This document shows, piece by piece, positions 46,301 through 62,424 of a stretch of DNA of 64,000 nt. Source of the stretch: Geosiphon pyriformis (Eukaryota; Glomeromycota; Glomeromycetes; Archaeosporales; Geosiphonaceae); assembly GCA_016748015.1 (NCBI GenBank), contig JAAOMT010000128.1, positions 255,538-319,537 on the forward strand, read 5' to 3'. Within the stretch, counting starts at the first letter, position 1. Each line of letters begins with the position of its first letter. A program made the position numbers and the translations under genes. The notes beneath the pieces are model-generated. The model saw only the letters and a program-made list of their open reading frames with translations, was not told where the DNA came from and made no database searches.

Positions 46301-49300
46301 TGGTTTTGTCTATAAAGATTTTTTTGGTTAGATGGCGTAATTATTAGGAAGAAAACGAGAGCATTACCTTACCAGCAATGATAATCGGTATCCCAGTTGC
46401 CAGAGCAGCTTGTGAATTTTTCTTTGGAACTGAAGAAAGAACTTCGTTCAATTCTACTTTATCGTTTTCAACCACTTGTTCAAATTCGAGAAGCAGCGTA
46501 TAATCGGCAAGAGTATTTCTTTTATTACCACCATACGCCCACCTTTTATTTATTAATAAAAATTTAGCTAAGCTTACTTGAAAATCTTCGAGAAAGGGCA
46601 TTTACCTTGGTCGCAAAGAAAACCAAGCAAAAGCAGCTTGGTATAGTCGTGAACGGAATTTGAATTCAATCAAAGATTCCATTCGATTGAATTCCAGAAT
46701 ATTAAATCCAATCACAAGGATTTTAAATCTTCCCTCTCGGGAGAGTGAATGATTGCTATAAAATATTTTGTTTTTAAGAAAATTATCCAATTAAAGTTGA
46801 AAAAATAATAATAATTAATTTTAGCTCACCTCATCGAATCAAATGCGTCAAGAGTTATTTGAAAGAGCCTCAAATAAATAGTCACAAGATCAGGACTTTG
46901 GTATCTGAAAACTTGAAATCGATTTGATAAAAATTGAACCCAGATGGTATGTGGTGAAAAAAGATAGTTGGCAAGCTGGTAGATTCTATCCCTTGAATTT
47001 TTATCGGAAGGCATATATTGCATTTTGTTGACAAACGGATCTTTAATACTGTAAAACCAAAAGAGTTAAGAAATGGCGAATTTGGAAATTTGATTTTAAA
47101 AAGAAGCCTTACTCTAAAGCCTTTGAAAACAATCCCTTGTGGTGTCTCAAAGTCCATATCCAACCGTCTATAATTTCAACCATAATACGTTTTTCAACTG
47201 CTTCCTTCTCAGTTATGACCCAATTCCATATGAAGGTTGCAAGCTTGAGTGACTCGGGAGAGAAAATGTAGATAGGAATCCAGACTATGTATCGGATAAG
47301 ATCTTCATCAAGCTAATTAGAGTGTATTATTTCAAAAAGCGGATTAAATAATGCCATATAAATGAATTTAATGAAACCCAGATACATTTTGGTAGAACTC
47401 ACCGTTGGCATCGCAATCAAAATCCCAGCAGCCAAATGCAAGATATTATTCACTTTGTTTATCGAAATAGGTGAAGAATGTAAAACTTGCGACTTTAGTT
47501 GGGCCAAAGACTCTTTAATTTTTTTTGCTTTTTCCAAGACATTTTCATCCAAAATTTCGGTAGGCGATTTCCCATCCCCCTTATCTAAAAGTAGGAATGA
47601 ATTTTATAAATATATTAGACATCTTTGATAAGATTTCTAAAATTTTGAGTGTTCGTTACCAAGCCAATACTGTGCTCCAGTAACCTGACTGCGATAATAA
47701 TTTCGTGCAGAATAGTCGCCAATGAAATAGGCAAAGTTGTCAACGATAGCATTAGGTGTTGACGGTAGTGCTTCTGTATATGTAATTTACATGATGAGTA
47801 CAGATTTAGAAAATGCACAAGAGAAAAGGTTCACAATACCTGATTTGTAATCCGAACTTGGAAAAGATTTTCCGATTTCTAAGGCTATTGAGCAACCCAT
47901 ATGAATTGGAATTTTCGATTGAAAAGGATCAAATTCTGCAAGGTAAATCTTTAGAGCGAAGGAAACCCTATGAGTTGGATCATATATGGCGCGTTTCATT
48001 TACTTCATCTTGAGGAATTTTTAACTTACCCCTAAAATCCCACTAATTTCCATAGTTGCATGTGACATGGTAGTAGAAAGCCATTTTCGAACATTTTCAC
48101 ATAAAGATGATAGCATCTCTTTTCGATAGCTGTAAGAATCGGGTAATTCAAGCGTTATACCAGCTTTTAAAGATGTAAAAGTGTAAATGGGACTATACTG
48201 TTATACATATAAGAGTCAATAATCAGTTAAATTTATTGGGAAAACTCTTGAAATTGTATGATCATTTTTTACCTCGTTCAGGTACTCAGCTTGGCAGCTT
48301 TGCCAAACTAATTCAATTAGCTCCAATAAAAGAAACACCAATTCTTTGTCACACAAGAGCGATGGAAGGCAGGTCATTATCGCATCAACATATTTTATGG
48401 AAAGCCGATGGACTTTTTCGAGCCGATGACAAATACCAATAATCATATTTCGCACTTGAATGCGAATTTCCTCATCAATTGTATGTGCAATAGCTCGCCT
48501 TGAGCATTCAGTTATAAAAACTTTAATTACCTGCAGAAAATATCTATATCAAAGACATTTTCGAAATAGGCATTTGTAAAAAACTGCAATTTCTTTTACC
48601 TGATCCCCTATTTCTTCCATGCATCCAATCAATTTGCTATCGTGAATTCCTTGGTTCACAAAATAACGAAGAATGAAAGAACAATTACCCAATTGACTTC
48701 TCATGGTTTCAATATGGTAAACAGACAGCAGAAATACTATTTCGGCAAAAGAAAAATATCGAATTTCTGAGACATGGTCGGGAAGAATAGAGCAAAGGTC
48801 GGACCGCAAATTCGCCAGATCCTTTCAAAGGTGATTGTAAGAACTAAATAAATAGCTTTTTTTTTAATAATGGAACCAAAACATAGATGAAACACAAACT
48901 TGATCAAATTTTCCTGTTCTGAGGGCTGAATTATGTTGCAAATCATTTGCTAAATAATTTGTGGCATTTTCCAATACTAATGGTGGAGTCTTTTGAGCGA
49001 TCACAGACAAAGAATCATGCCATTCACGGTAATAACTCGTTTCAGAGACAAATCCGCATAACACGCAATGGAACCAAACATTACAGAATAAATCGACTAA
49101 ATCAGTCGACGGATTAAGATGAGCCTTAAAGTCTTGGTGAGCCAAAAGAGCTTTGAGAACCGGAAGCAGAATTCCAAGTTCACCCGCTAAAGATGTCACC
49201 TAAAAACCAGAATTCAATTCAAGATATAACTATAAGGAATAATAATTTTCTTAATCTGTTTTTCACATTACCTTGACCCTTCCATTCTGAGATATTGCCT

Positions 49301-52001
49301 TTTGAATGACGACTCCCTTGTCCACAAATAGTGTTAAGATTTTTAGCATATATAATCCATAAAATTCAGGACGTGTATCAATTCTTTGGGCCAAATATTT
49401 CTGACATTTTAATACCTATTCAAATCTTAACTTCAAAATCTTATCGGGAGGCTCAATTTTACAACATAAAATTAAACTCTTACCGCAGTGGTAATTAATT
49501 TGTTTTCTTGGGATAATATTAATTCTTTGCTCATAGCTGAAAATTTTTCAATAATTTTGTGGAAAACTGGTTCGGATGCTATCAACGCAACATCTACTAG
49601 CTTTTCAAGTATCAGCGCTTCAAGTGGAGGTGTATCATTTCGCAGACGTAGTATCAGCAAGGAAACGGTTTTATCGGTAATCTTGAGAGATTTCCATAAT
49701 AAGTGAGTGATTGAAACCTATTTAAAATGGTGTGCTGAATTATATAATTTACCTTTTCATCTCTAATGATACATGTAATACCAGTTATAGTACAAACGAT
49801 ATTCTCGTAAATTTGTTGTCGTTGTTCTTCAGTACGCGAAATTGAAAATTGATTAATAGGATCAATAGAACTCTTAACCGGAGAAGGGGGTCGCTCTTTT
49901 CCACCGGCAGACAAGCTGTTAAGAAGGGCGTTGATTACTGAGATAGTAATATCCTGATTTGCAGCCTGACGGGAGGATGGATATAAAAAAGCTAGAAATT
50001 TTTCAAAATATCGAAAAGTTATCTTACATTTCTTATACCTTGAGACATTGAGCGAGTCTATCAATAGCATATTGTTGTATAGTGATATTATTATGTGCTT
50101 TTACAGCAAATTCAAATATTGGTGATGGAGTGAGCAGGAATTTGCGTATGATGTCGATCATGTCTTCCGTATACTGCCCATAACTAAATAATCAAAAATA
50201 TAAATTAAATCTAGGATAAACTCTTTTTATTTATCGCAAAATAAAAATACCAACTTCAAAGCAATCATGGCTACGATATCGAGGGCAGCAGTTTGAACTT
50301 TAATATCTGGGGTTTGAGGGATGTTGAATAAGGATGAAGACAATATACTGAGTAGTTCATCATCAATTTCTTGAAGATATATACTGCAGACTCCTGCCAG
50401 ATCCTATTCATCATGAAGTGCAGATCCAGAATATTATGAATTTGCGTGAAAAGATGACAGAAAAATGAGAATTTTGAAATGATTTACCAAACAAATAGAC
50501 ATGATATCCCTCGAATATAATCCACTGGGACATTCTTTTCCTTGACATAATAGATCTTCAACCATCGTGGCTAGCTCGGTGAAATATTCTAATGCCATAA
50601 CATATGTCCTTCGTAAAACTTTTCTCAAGTCTTCACTTATCGTGTTAGTGATTATTGTCCTACTATTTGTTAATATACTCCACACAGAAGGAAAACTCAA
50701 TAGCGCCAACCCATTCTCATTATCTTCTTTATTCCTTATAGAAAGAATGAAACGTGCTAAAATGTTTCTTGTCATTCTTAGTAATCCAACAATAATAGCA
50801 TTTGCAGATAAAGGCGCATCTAAAAGCTCATATTTTGAAAGTATACGCTTTCCATATGATTGTTTCTGATCACCTATAAGTAGAACCGAATTGATGGCCT
50901 CATTGATTAGCGATACTGAATCACTATGAAGTAATTTTTGAGTCAAGTGTGAAATAAACAGAAATTCCTGCATTTTCCATGGAAAATGGGAGTTTTGGAT
51001 CGCACGAATAGAACCATTAAGTAATGGAAGTACAACAGTACAGATGTGTTCGCCTACGTGAAAGAGTCGAGACAAGCAAAATATTAATCATATAGAGGAA
51101 ATTATGTGAAAAAAAATATGTAACCTTTTCATTTTAAAAATTTATTTAAATACATAAAATTTTTTCAAAATACCATTGCCACATTTTAACGTTTCCGTGA
51201 GTGTTTCCAATAATGCCATGACCGATTCAACAATTTTTTCGCGTTTTTCGGAATATCGGTTTCCGATCATTAGTAATTCTGATATCAATGAATCAACCAA
51301 CTCATCAGGTAGCGAATAGGCTTTATTTTATGGCACCAAAAAAATTTATTGTTTATTAATATCATTTTATAAAAATAGGATTTGCCCAAAATCCAAAGGG
51401 TAATTGTCTCATAACACACCTTTCCATGTTATATTTTCCTCGAAGGAAAAGGCAGGAAGGTTTTTAAGATAGTGCAATAAATGAGGTAAAATATCAACGA
51501 GATGGTCTATAGAAGTAGTGTTTCCTGCAAATCCTGCGAGAGATAGAATGCTTTGTTGATACGATTTGGTCTAGATTTAAAAAATAATTTACGAAATAGA
51601 AGGGATGAATATGAAAATAATTTGATATAAAATAGTTTTAATAAATACATGTTCTTTGAAATCTTTATCATGCAAATAAATAATAATTTTAAGAAAGTGG
51701 AAAGGTCTGTGAGACATAAAATAACAAACCATAATGCCAAGGTCTTCGAGTTTTCTCCCTTGATTTTCTTTGACATCTTGCTCTGGAAGGGGTGGACATT
51801 GGGCTAGCAAACGAGCAAGATCACTTTCATTGGTGGAGCTAATTTGGAAACTCAAGACGTGAGCTAAACTGTCAAGGATCAACCCGCGTAAATCAAACTC
51901 AAGACTATGTTAGCAAATGGGTTTCAAGTAGATAAGGAAATTGAAACTTCCAGTTAATATAAGCAATATAGACAACGAACTTTTGACAAACTTGCTATCA
52001 T
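43343..52001 (-). CDS. STT4: Phosphatidylinositol 4-kinase III alpha (STT4/PI4KA)
   Basis: A large many-exon gene read right to left. The last exon is 43,343-43,356 (C-terminus ATNGIPH). Kinase domain at about 44,990-43,394: [43 protein letters not shown], catalytic loop [15 protein letters not shown] (about 43,963-44,007), [12 protein letters not shown] and [14 protein letters not shown]. The PIK helical domain is at about 46,300-45,500 ([20 protein letters not shown], then QALRYDR). Upstream exons to 51.9 kb are the long alpha-solenoid. The N-terminus is probably MIASLSK at 52,001, joined by a 100-nt intron to [16 protein letters not shown], which matches the start of PI4KA. The enzyme makes PI4P at the plasma membrane with EFR3/TTC7 (YPP1). 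I did not trace every intron. Frames look intact. Confidence 0.9.
44181..44578 (-). other. Long intron of STT4 in the kinase domain
   Basis: About 398 nt between exons encoding REKINNLY and YFLDKYGG, starting GTATGT and ending CCAG. Most other introns here are 50-120 nt. It contains GC-richer sequence (44,330-44,430) but no open frame I recognise. Confidence 0.7.
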
Positions 52002-52235
52002 TCTGGAGTAAAACAATAGAACCTGTCCATAACTACTAGATATTTGGCTGGAAACGTCAAAAAATCTGAAAACGAAAAAGTACAAATTCAATCAACTTGA
52101 AATTAATTAAGAGTTTTACCAAGTGCAGGGAGCTGCAGCCTGCAGGAGGATGCAGACCTTGATCAATCTAAGATCACCCCTATCAACTTTATAATCTTTT
52201 ATGACCTGATACGAGATTCTCGCCCTTGACAATAA
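52002..52235. promoter_or_regulatory. Divergent promoter region STT4 / VNX1-like
   Basis: 234 bp between two divergent start codons. Includes a CTGCAG-rich patch at 52,129-52,152 (AGCTGCAGCCTGCAGGAGGA). No TATA box seen. The two genes may share control. Confidence 0.5.
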
Positions 52236-55200
52236 ATGGACCCCAAATTACCAGCTTCGGTACCCACTCATGAAGAACAGGAAGTTGAAGTTCCTGTCTC
52301 AAGGGATGCAACCTCGAACCGGCCTTCACAAGCTGCCCCTAGTCATTCAAGGTCTCGTAATTCCAATGCTGGCGTGCCAACCGTTGAGAGCAGCCTTCAA
52401 ACCCCAAGATTGACGCGGCGCAAGTCTTCAAAACCCCGCTCAGACACTTCCTCTCAGGACGACGCGTCGGATCACTCAAACAGCTCTAAAATACGTAGAA
52501 AAAAAAGTTTACGTAGGCATTCTTCGCATAGACCACGAAAGTCTAGCATCACGTTTAACGAAAATGATGCTGAGGAGGGCATTTTAGGAGAAGAGCGAAC
52601 CCCAAGAGAAGAAGACGAAGGAGAAAGCCCTTCGTTAAGTGATAGTGATCGAGAATTTACTTTAAAAGATAGGCAAGAAGTAAGTATTAGCGCCTATACC
52701 CATAATTTCTCATTAAATCGGCTAACTCTTCATTTTCCTTCTTTTTAGGCTATAAACACAACACATCCTTTTGGTCTTCCTTTATGGAAACCAGCTTTAT
52801 ACAAAAAATCGCGGTCAGTAATCCGAAATGCTAATTCAGCTTTGCATTCGACACCTTCACCTGATTTGTATTTATATCCTGGAAACATTCTTTGGGCAAT
52901 CGCGTTTGGTTGGTGGCTAGCAATTGTATCATTTATTGTTTCAATTTTCTTGTTATTGACACCTTTCGGAGGATGGAAATATGCACGTGTTTTGCGAGAA
53001 TCGAGTTATTACATATTTTGGCCGTTTGGGAAATATGTTGAAAGAATCACTGAAGATGAATGGATATATGAAAATAATGGTCGTTATTATTTGGATCGGA
53101 ATGATGCTAATCATGGGCGATACGAGGAAAATATTGGTATATATCAAGATGCTGATGGAAATCTGGAATCAATTGAATCCACAGAGGATAACCCCTTGTT
53201 AGGAACCCGAACAGAATCTGGAGATGCACGTCGTCGGGCAAACCTTGTTCCAAAAGGACAAGGTTGTTTAGCTTCCTGTTTTGGAAACCTTAAAAATATT
53301 GGGTTTTCCGGAATAGTCTTCTACTTTTGGTTTTTTTTATTACTCGGTGGGTAATTTATCATTAATATAAAAATAGTATATTTAATTTTAAACTAATCAA
53401 TATATTCTATTTTTTTCTTCATATAGTCCCTCTGTATGCCATTGTATCTGCACTGTGTTGGTTTATGGTTGTATCTATTCCAATGGCTAAACTTAATTAT
53501 GTTGTCATGCGACATTTACGAAAGCATCCTCTCTCGCTACACTTCAAATCCGGCTCTTCTCTTTCTTTTTCGACTTCACAGCGCTCTGTGATTTTACTCT
53601 GCACATACAAAGCAATTGGATGGCAATATTACAAATATACCTATGATGGTATCAATATAATATTCATCAACTTAATGCCCCTCGTTTTTTTCACTATATT
53701 TGATGAGTATTTGCTAGCAAATTGGTTACATCACTCTGGATTTATCGTTCAACCGACCACCATCTTCGTACTTTCGCTTGCCTCCGTAATCCCTCTTTCC
53801 TATTTTATTGGTATGGCTGTTGCTTCTATTTCAGCACAATCATCAGCCGGCCTGGGTGCAGTGATCAATGCTACTTTTGGTAGTATCATCGAGATCATTT
53901 TGTACGCTATTGCATTAATTAATAAAAAAGGACTATTGACAGAAGGAAGTATCATCGGAAGTTTAATGGCTGGAGTTTTGCTTATGCCCGGTCTTAGTAT
54001 GCTCAGTGGAGCTTTGAAACGAAAAGAACAGAAATTTAACGCCAAAAGTGCAGGTAATCGAAAAATTAATTTTTAAAGCTCCGCAAATTATTCCCCAGTT
54101 CTCTAGTTGAAAATTCATTCTAACAATATCATTTAGGGGTCACATCTACTATGCTCATTATGGCGATTATCGGGGCTCTCACACCAACTTTATTTTACCA
54201 GATATATGGAAAGGTAAATTTATATTTTTGTTAAACTATTAAATTTTCGCCATATTTTTAATATTTAATAATATACTTTAACTGAATCAAAAGTTTGACG
54301 TGATTTGCGATCCTTGCCCGCCAACAACAAAGTTAAATAATTTTAATATAAAATCTTCATGTAATCGATGTCGATACGAACAGCCTAATCCTATCGACGA
54401 CCCTTACTATGCAAGTCATGTTAGGCCCTTGATGTACTTTTGTGCTGGTATTCTGGCGTTGGTAGGCTATTTTATAAGAATTTCACGTTGTCTCTTAATA
54501 TTGATTTCAATTTATGATCTAAATTTCAATTTAACTAAAACTAGTCATATCTGATCGGACTCTGGTTTACTCTTCGAACTCATGCCTCGCTTTTATGGCA
54601 GACTTCTCATCATCATCCCACATTTTCTGAAACTGCGGACTCTAGCATAAATCGCAACGCGTCCATATACAAACGCATTATTCCATTACATATTTTACAA
54701 AATTTAATTCCACATTCCTCCTTACTCTCCCATCCCACCGAGAATAACATAAATTCTACACCGGCTCCCCATAGTACAGGCCACTCAAATAGTAATAGGA
54801 ACCTTAGACCCCTATCAGCCCCTGGGCATATTGGACAACAATCTGATCATTCAATTCTACCTGATGAAAATCTTCATATTGCTCAAGTAGCTGTTGCGGC
54901 AGCTACATTAGCTGCCCAAAATCAAAGAGCTCTGAGACATGCGCATGAACCCGAAGAGGAGGAAGAACATGGTGGTCATGACTCTCCTAATTGGAGTAAA
55001 CTCAAAAGTGGAATTGTATTAGTTGTTTGCACATTATTATATTCCATTATTGCTGGTATATGACAATTTCAATTATCTTCATGCCAATTTTTAAATAAAC
55101 GATATTAAATATGACTTTGGCTTGCCCCCCCCCCCCCCAACTCCTAAATTAACTAGAAATTCTGGTTGCTACTGTGGATGGTGTCCTTAGTGGTTATGCT

Positions 55201-55685
55201 GTTGATCCAAAATTTCTAGGGTTAACTTTATTTGCTTTGGTACCAAATACAACAGAATTCATGAACGCGATGGCTTTCGCTATTCAAGGAAATATCGCTC
55301 TCAGTATGGAGATTGGTTCTGCATATGCATTACAAGTATGTTTATTGCAGATTCCCGCGATGGTTCTTTTTTCCGCAATTTACACTATCGAGAAGGGTTC
55401 GAAGCCTGAGCCACAAAATACATTCAGGTGCCTTTAATTTTACTATCTTTTATTGCCAATCAACATATATTTAGTTTTTTAACTTATTTTTCTCCTAATT
55501 TTTTCCCTCATTTTAGTCTCGTTTTCCCCCGCTGGGATGTTTTTGCTGTCGTGTTTTCGGTATTTTTACTAACTTACACTTATATAGAAGGAAAGTCTAA
55601 CTATTTCAAAGGCTCCATATTAATTCTTTCTTATTTGGTTTTAATGGCGGGATTTTATTGGGCTCCACCTACTAGTACTTTTTGA
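52236..55685 (+). CDS. VNX1: VNX1-type vacuolar cation/H+ exchanger (CAX family)
   Basis: Eight exons: 52,236-52,679; 52,749-53,346; 53,427-54,053; 54,137-54,213; 54,294-54,461; 54,545-55,055; 55,157-55,427; 55,517-55,685 (2,865 nt, 954 aa; yeast Vnx1 is about 908). A Ser/Arg-rich cytosolic N-terminus (about 150 aa) precedes the REC-like region with ESSYYIFWPFGKYV and IYENNGRYYLDRND, then two exchanger repeats. Repeat 1 has the signature GLGAVINATFGSIIEIILYAI; repeat 2 has ALVPNTTEFMNAMAFAIQGN and LSMEIGSAYALQVC. Between them is a long acidic, His-containing loop (EPEEEEEHGGHDS). By family, it moves Na+, K+ or Ca2+ into the vacuole against H+. Introns are GT-AG; the one before exon 7 contains a C14 run. 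Confidence 0.9.
55126..55139. repeat. C homopolymer in VNX1-like intron
   Basis: About 14 consecutive C in the intron before exon 7, unusual in this AT-rich DNA and prone to sequencing error. No coding effect. Confidence 0.85.
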
Positions 55686-56536
55686 GTATTTATAGGACCT
55701 TTCTGTCTAACAAAATATTTATTCATATTTATCAATGAGCATTTTGAAAAAAAAATCTAAGTAAAATTCCATTTATGAAGAGTAATATTGATTCCCCATA
55801 TTTTATTTGAAACTATTAGAAATAAGATTTAAGATGACCTAATCTATAAAGAAGCTCTAATTAAATCCCCGGCGGCAAATTAGATGAGTGGTAAAGGACT
55901 AGAAGACAGAAATAATGTTACAGAAACAAAGCAACGAATAACTCAGCGGCTATATATATATATATATAATATGCAAAATGTAATCAATGTATCTATAAAC
56001 CATGTTGGCAAAGGAATGGGAGAAACATCACGCATTCTCATCTCGTGATATGTGTAGATTTTAAAGCAAGTTTAATACAAACCATGTGTAAATCCCTCCA
56101 GGCATTTCAAATTCTTACCTTATTTTAGCCGAATTTCGAAAAGCCCTGCTATCGCACAATGGACAAATTAAAACAATAAACCAAGAACAACTGAAAAAGA
56201 ACATTTCGAAATGCTGAATGCCTGCATGAGATTAATGTCATGACAGACTTCCAACAAATTGAAATACGTTATCGAATCCTCAATAATCCATTATCTCCTA
56301 GGTTGGTTCGTCTATGGATTGCACTGAGTTTTTGCGTTTTTTTTTCCTTTTTTTCATTTTTTCGAAATCTTTAGTGTTTTTTTTTCTTCGTTTTTTCTTT
56401 TCTGCTGTGGGGAAGAATCAAATTTGAGTAGAGCCGAAGAACATCAATGTCCACCGCAAAAATAAAGTTCAATTTTCTGCTCCCTTGACATCCTTGGTAC
56501 TTGGGTCAACTCAACTAGTTTCCTTGATATAAAATA
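55686..56536. other. Intergenic region between convergent genes
   Basis: 850 bp between the stops of the exchanger and poly(A) polymerase. Contains a TA microsatellite at 55,952-55,968 and T-rich tracts at 56,338-56,400. No gene recognised; holds both 3' UTRs. Confidence 0.6.
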
Positions 56537-59548
<3,012 letters not shown>

Positions 59549-59586
59549 GATGTAGAGTTTATCAAGGTGTTCGGAAATGGCTTGTT

Positions 59587-59832
59587 AGGACATTTTCATA
59601 ATCAAGCAATCGAGGACCTTGCAACTGTGGGTTGGTTCCAAGGCAATCATAAAGAAAGGGAGGCGAAGAAGTACTAATCATACCCATTCGTGGCTTCAGA
59701 CATGCCTTTGGCGACAATTTAAATATTATTTCGATGACCGTTCGAAAAAATGGAAGGTAGAAGCGCCGAAAACAAAGCTTTTAAATCGAGAAAACTTTAG
59801 GGCTTCGTACAACAAAAGCTATAATAGATAAT
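59587..59832 (+). other. Unassigned basic open frame
   Basis: About 81 open codons after a TAG, without an ATG, ending TAATAA at 59,829-59,834. It encodes a basic segment (KKGRRRSTNHTHSWLQTCLW, then FKYYFDD, then RENFRASYNKSYNR). An upstream TTAG could be a splice acceptor, making this a last exon, but no upstream exon is clear and PAP exon 1 lies just to the left on the other strand. The minus strand here is also open for about 42 codons. I do not recognise either. Confidence 0.25.
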
Positions 59833-59834
59833 AA

Positions 59835-60420
59835 GTTGGTCCACCAGGTTTCAGGTTTGTAAGAAACAAAGTAGAAATTTATTTTTATGCATGAATGCCC
59901 CGGAGTCGTCAATAATCCTTTATACGGCGAATGCCCTTGATCTCAATATAATAGCAAGCGGAGTTTATTGATCCTTAATAGCTAACTAATGACCTACGGG
60001 AAAGTTTGAAAAAGTTTCCTGTTACGTCACAATATATCGCAAAAAAAAAACTTTTAACGTCGGGCAGCAAATCTAACATATCAGTAAAAAAATTTGATTG
60101 ATAACTAATCAAAGCACACATTTCTAGGTAAAAATTATTTCAATTTATGTAAGTTATAAAAGTCTCATATTCAAAAAATCATTGAGGCAAATTTGTTATG
60201 TTAATATAAAAAATAATAAAGCTTTTGAAAATTTTTTTTAGGTTTTTAACAGAATTTATATTTATTAAAAAAACAACCTATTTATTATTATAATATAATT
60301 TTTTTCAAAAATAACCATTTTATAAATATAATAATATTAATAATAAATATTAAATCTTATTATTTAATTATTTTTAAGAAAAATTTTTACATTAATTTAT
60401 CTTATAAATTAAATAATTCT
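59835..60420. other. Boundary of the gene island
   Basis: Base composition falls from gene-like to extremely AT-rich at about 60,150. No gene or element recognised. Confidence 0.5.
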
Positions 60421-61384
60421 TTATTATTATTATTTTTGCTTTTGCTTTATTTATATTAGCCATAAAAAGTAACTATAAATGTAAATTATGTGTTAACAAC
60501 ATATGACCAGTCATTTAAACTTTTGTTAAAACAATACTAAGCTGATTTTAAAAAAAAACTTATTTAAAACACTTATTTTATACATAATACAAATTAAATT
60601 ATTGCTATTTGAAACCAAACTACTTATTTATTTAGCAGTTATATTAGCATTAAACTTAATATTTATAACTTAAAACTTTTATAAAACCATTATTTTAACA
60701 AAATTTTTTTTATTAACAAAAAAATTCTTATTATTAATATTTATTTAATTTTAAAACTAATTATTTTTTTACTTAAATTATTTACAATATTATCAGATAA
60801 AATTTAAATTATTAATTAGCATAAAATTATTTTTATAATTTTTATTATTAATTAAAATATAATATTATTTTAATTTATTACTTATTATTATTTAATTAAT
60901 AATTTGATTTATATAATACACAAATATAATTAAATTATATAATATTTTGAATTATATAACATTTAAAAATTAATTAAAATATTTAAAAATTTGCCAAAAT
61001 ATTTAAAAATTTATTAAAATACTTAATAATTTATTAAAATAACTTGTAGTTTGCTAAAATATATATTTAAATCTTAAAAAAGTTATAGAAATATTAGCAA
61101 AAAAAATATTAAAACTTAAAATAAAATTATAACAAAATATATATATAAAAAATCTTTTTTTTTAAAAAAATATATTAAGTTATTAATTTATTTATCAAAC
61201 AAAAAATTAATTAATTAATTAATTATTATAAATTAACATAATAAAAACTTTTTTTTATTTATTATATTATTAAAAAATTTATAATTTACAATATATTAAA
61301 AATAATTATTAAATAATTATAAACACTTAAACAAAAAATTAACAAGTACTATTATTAATTATGCTATTTTTAAAATTATTTTTA
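60421..61384 (-). mobile_element. Decayed LINE 3' end
   Basis: 60,500-60,545 (ACCAGTCATTTAAAC, then AAACAATACTAA) parallels the 3' region of LINE-C (11,985-12,007, ACCAGCCACTCAAACC) and LINE-B (about 4,620-4,655) in the same orientation. The rest is A/T-rich with no readable frame. An old minus-strand copy; the right limit is unknown. Confidence 0.4.
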
Positions 61385-62424
61385 CAGATAGTTAGGTGTT
61401 TTTAAATACTTGTGTCTCTTATAGAAATTTTGCTGATCCTAATTTTTATAATAAATATTGAATTAAAAAGAAGTGTATTCGCCAGTCTATTGCATCAAAG
61501 AATTTGTCAGTAGTTTAAAACAAAGTCAAAGGCCACTTTGAAGTTTATGGCAATAAGTGTGCTGATTTATTAGCTGATACTATCACTGGTTCTGATATCA
61601 TGTTACCTGTTAGAACATCTTGCCGTTTTTTATCTATTGAAAAGAAGTCTGTTTTTGGAAATGCCTGCCATTTTGTTAGAAATTTTTTTGATACTATTAG
61701 CTTTGTTAGTTGGGAAGCCAAATGTGTAGCCAATGTTGTAGAAAGTACATTGCATAATGAGATTAATGCATGATGTATGTTTAGTGTTTGACATCTTGAC
61801 AGTTGGTTTCAGTTAGAATTTACTAGCTTTTTTTCTGCATCTCTTTAGTTTTATTTCATAAAAGTCATTCACAACCATCTTTCTGTGGCCAAGAGAAAAA
61901 GGCTTTATAATTCGAGTTATCCAAGCATGCTATGTATTTAATGTGGATTGGTTGAGGACTCTAATCACATGTTCTCTTATATTCATAATGCTGGTGCTAA
62001 AAGTGAGTTGATTTTAAGGACTATTAAGTGTTGGGTTAGTTTGCTTAATAATTTTACTGTCAACAGTGTGATAATTTGCTCTCTACAGGAGGTTGAATTA
62101 TCAAAACATTTATATATATTCTTGGCCAAGAGTTTTGTTTTGAAGATTTGGATGACTAATATGTTTATCTGCTAAATAATGATTCTGACAGTAAGTCTTT
62201 GGTCATTGGTTTAGTCCAAAGCTTCACTAAGAGTCATAGATCTTTTATGTGACTGCTGACTACCAAGTTAAGAGTGCATTATAAGAAACATAGTTTTTTG
62301 CCACATAATAAATTTGTGATACTGGTGGTACCTGATTTGGTTTTCTTGTAGTCTTCTGGTAAAATCTTTAATTTTGGTGTAATATTAAGTATTCACATAT
62401 GTTTTAATTTACATTATTATCTGC
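61385..62424 (+). mobile_element. LINE fragment (LINE-G), RNase H to C-terminus
   Basis: Plus-strand sequence matching LINE-B from about 5,715 down to 4,700. It encodes, with stops, the SYRNFADPNF segment, then VKGHFEVYGNKCADLLADTI (RNase H handle), SCRFLSIEKKSVFGNACHFV and GLVEDSNHMFSYIHNAGAK. It is cut on the right by the Gypsy-H LTR at 62,425. Confidence 0.75.
61500..62175 (+). pseudogene. LINE-G RNase H C-terminus and tail, broken
   Basis: Continuous homology in one main frame, with stops at TAA 61,517 and TGA 61,771 and several more. 61,948-62,175 is open (MVEDSNHMFSYIHNAGAKSE). No catalytic Asp region of RNase H is present. Non-functional. Confidence 0.65.
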
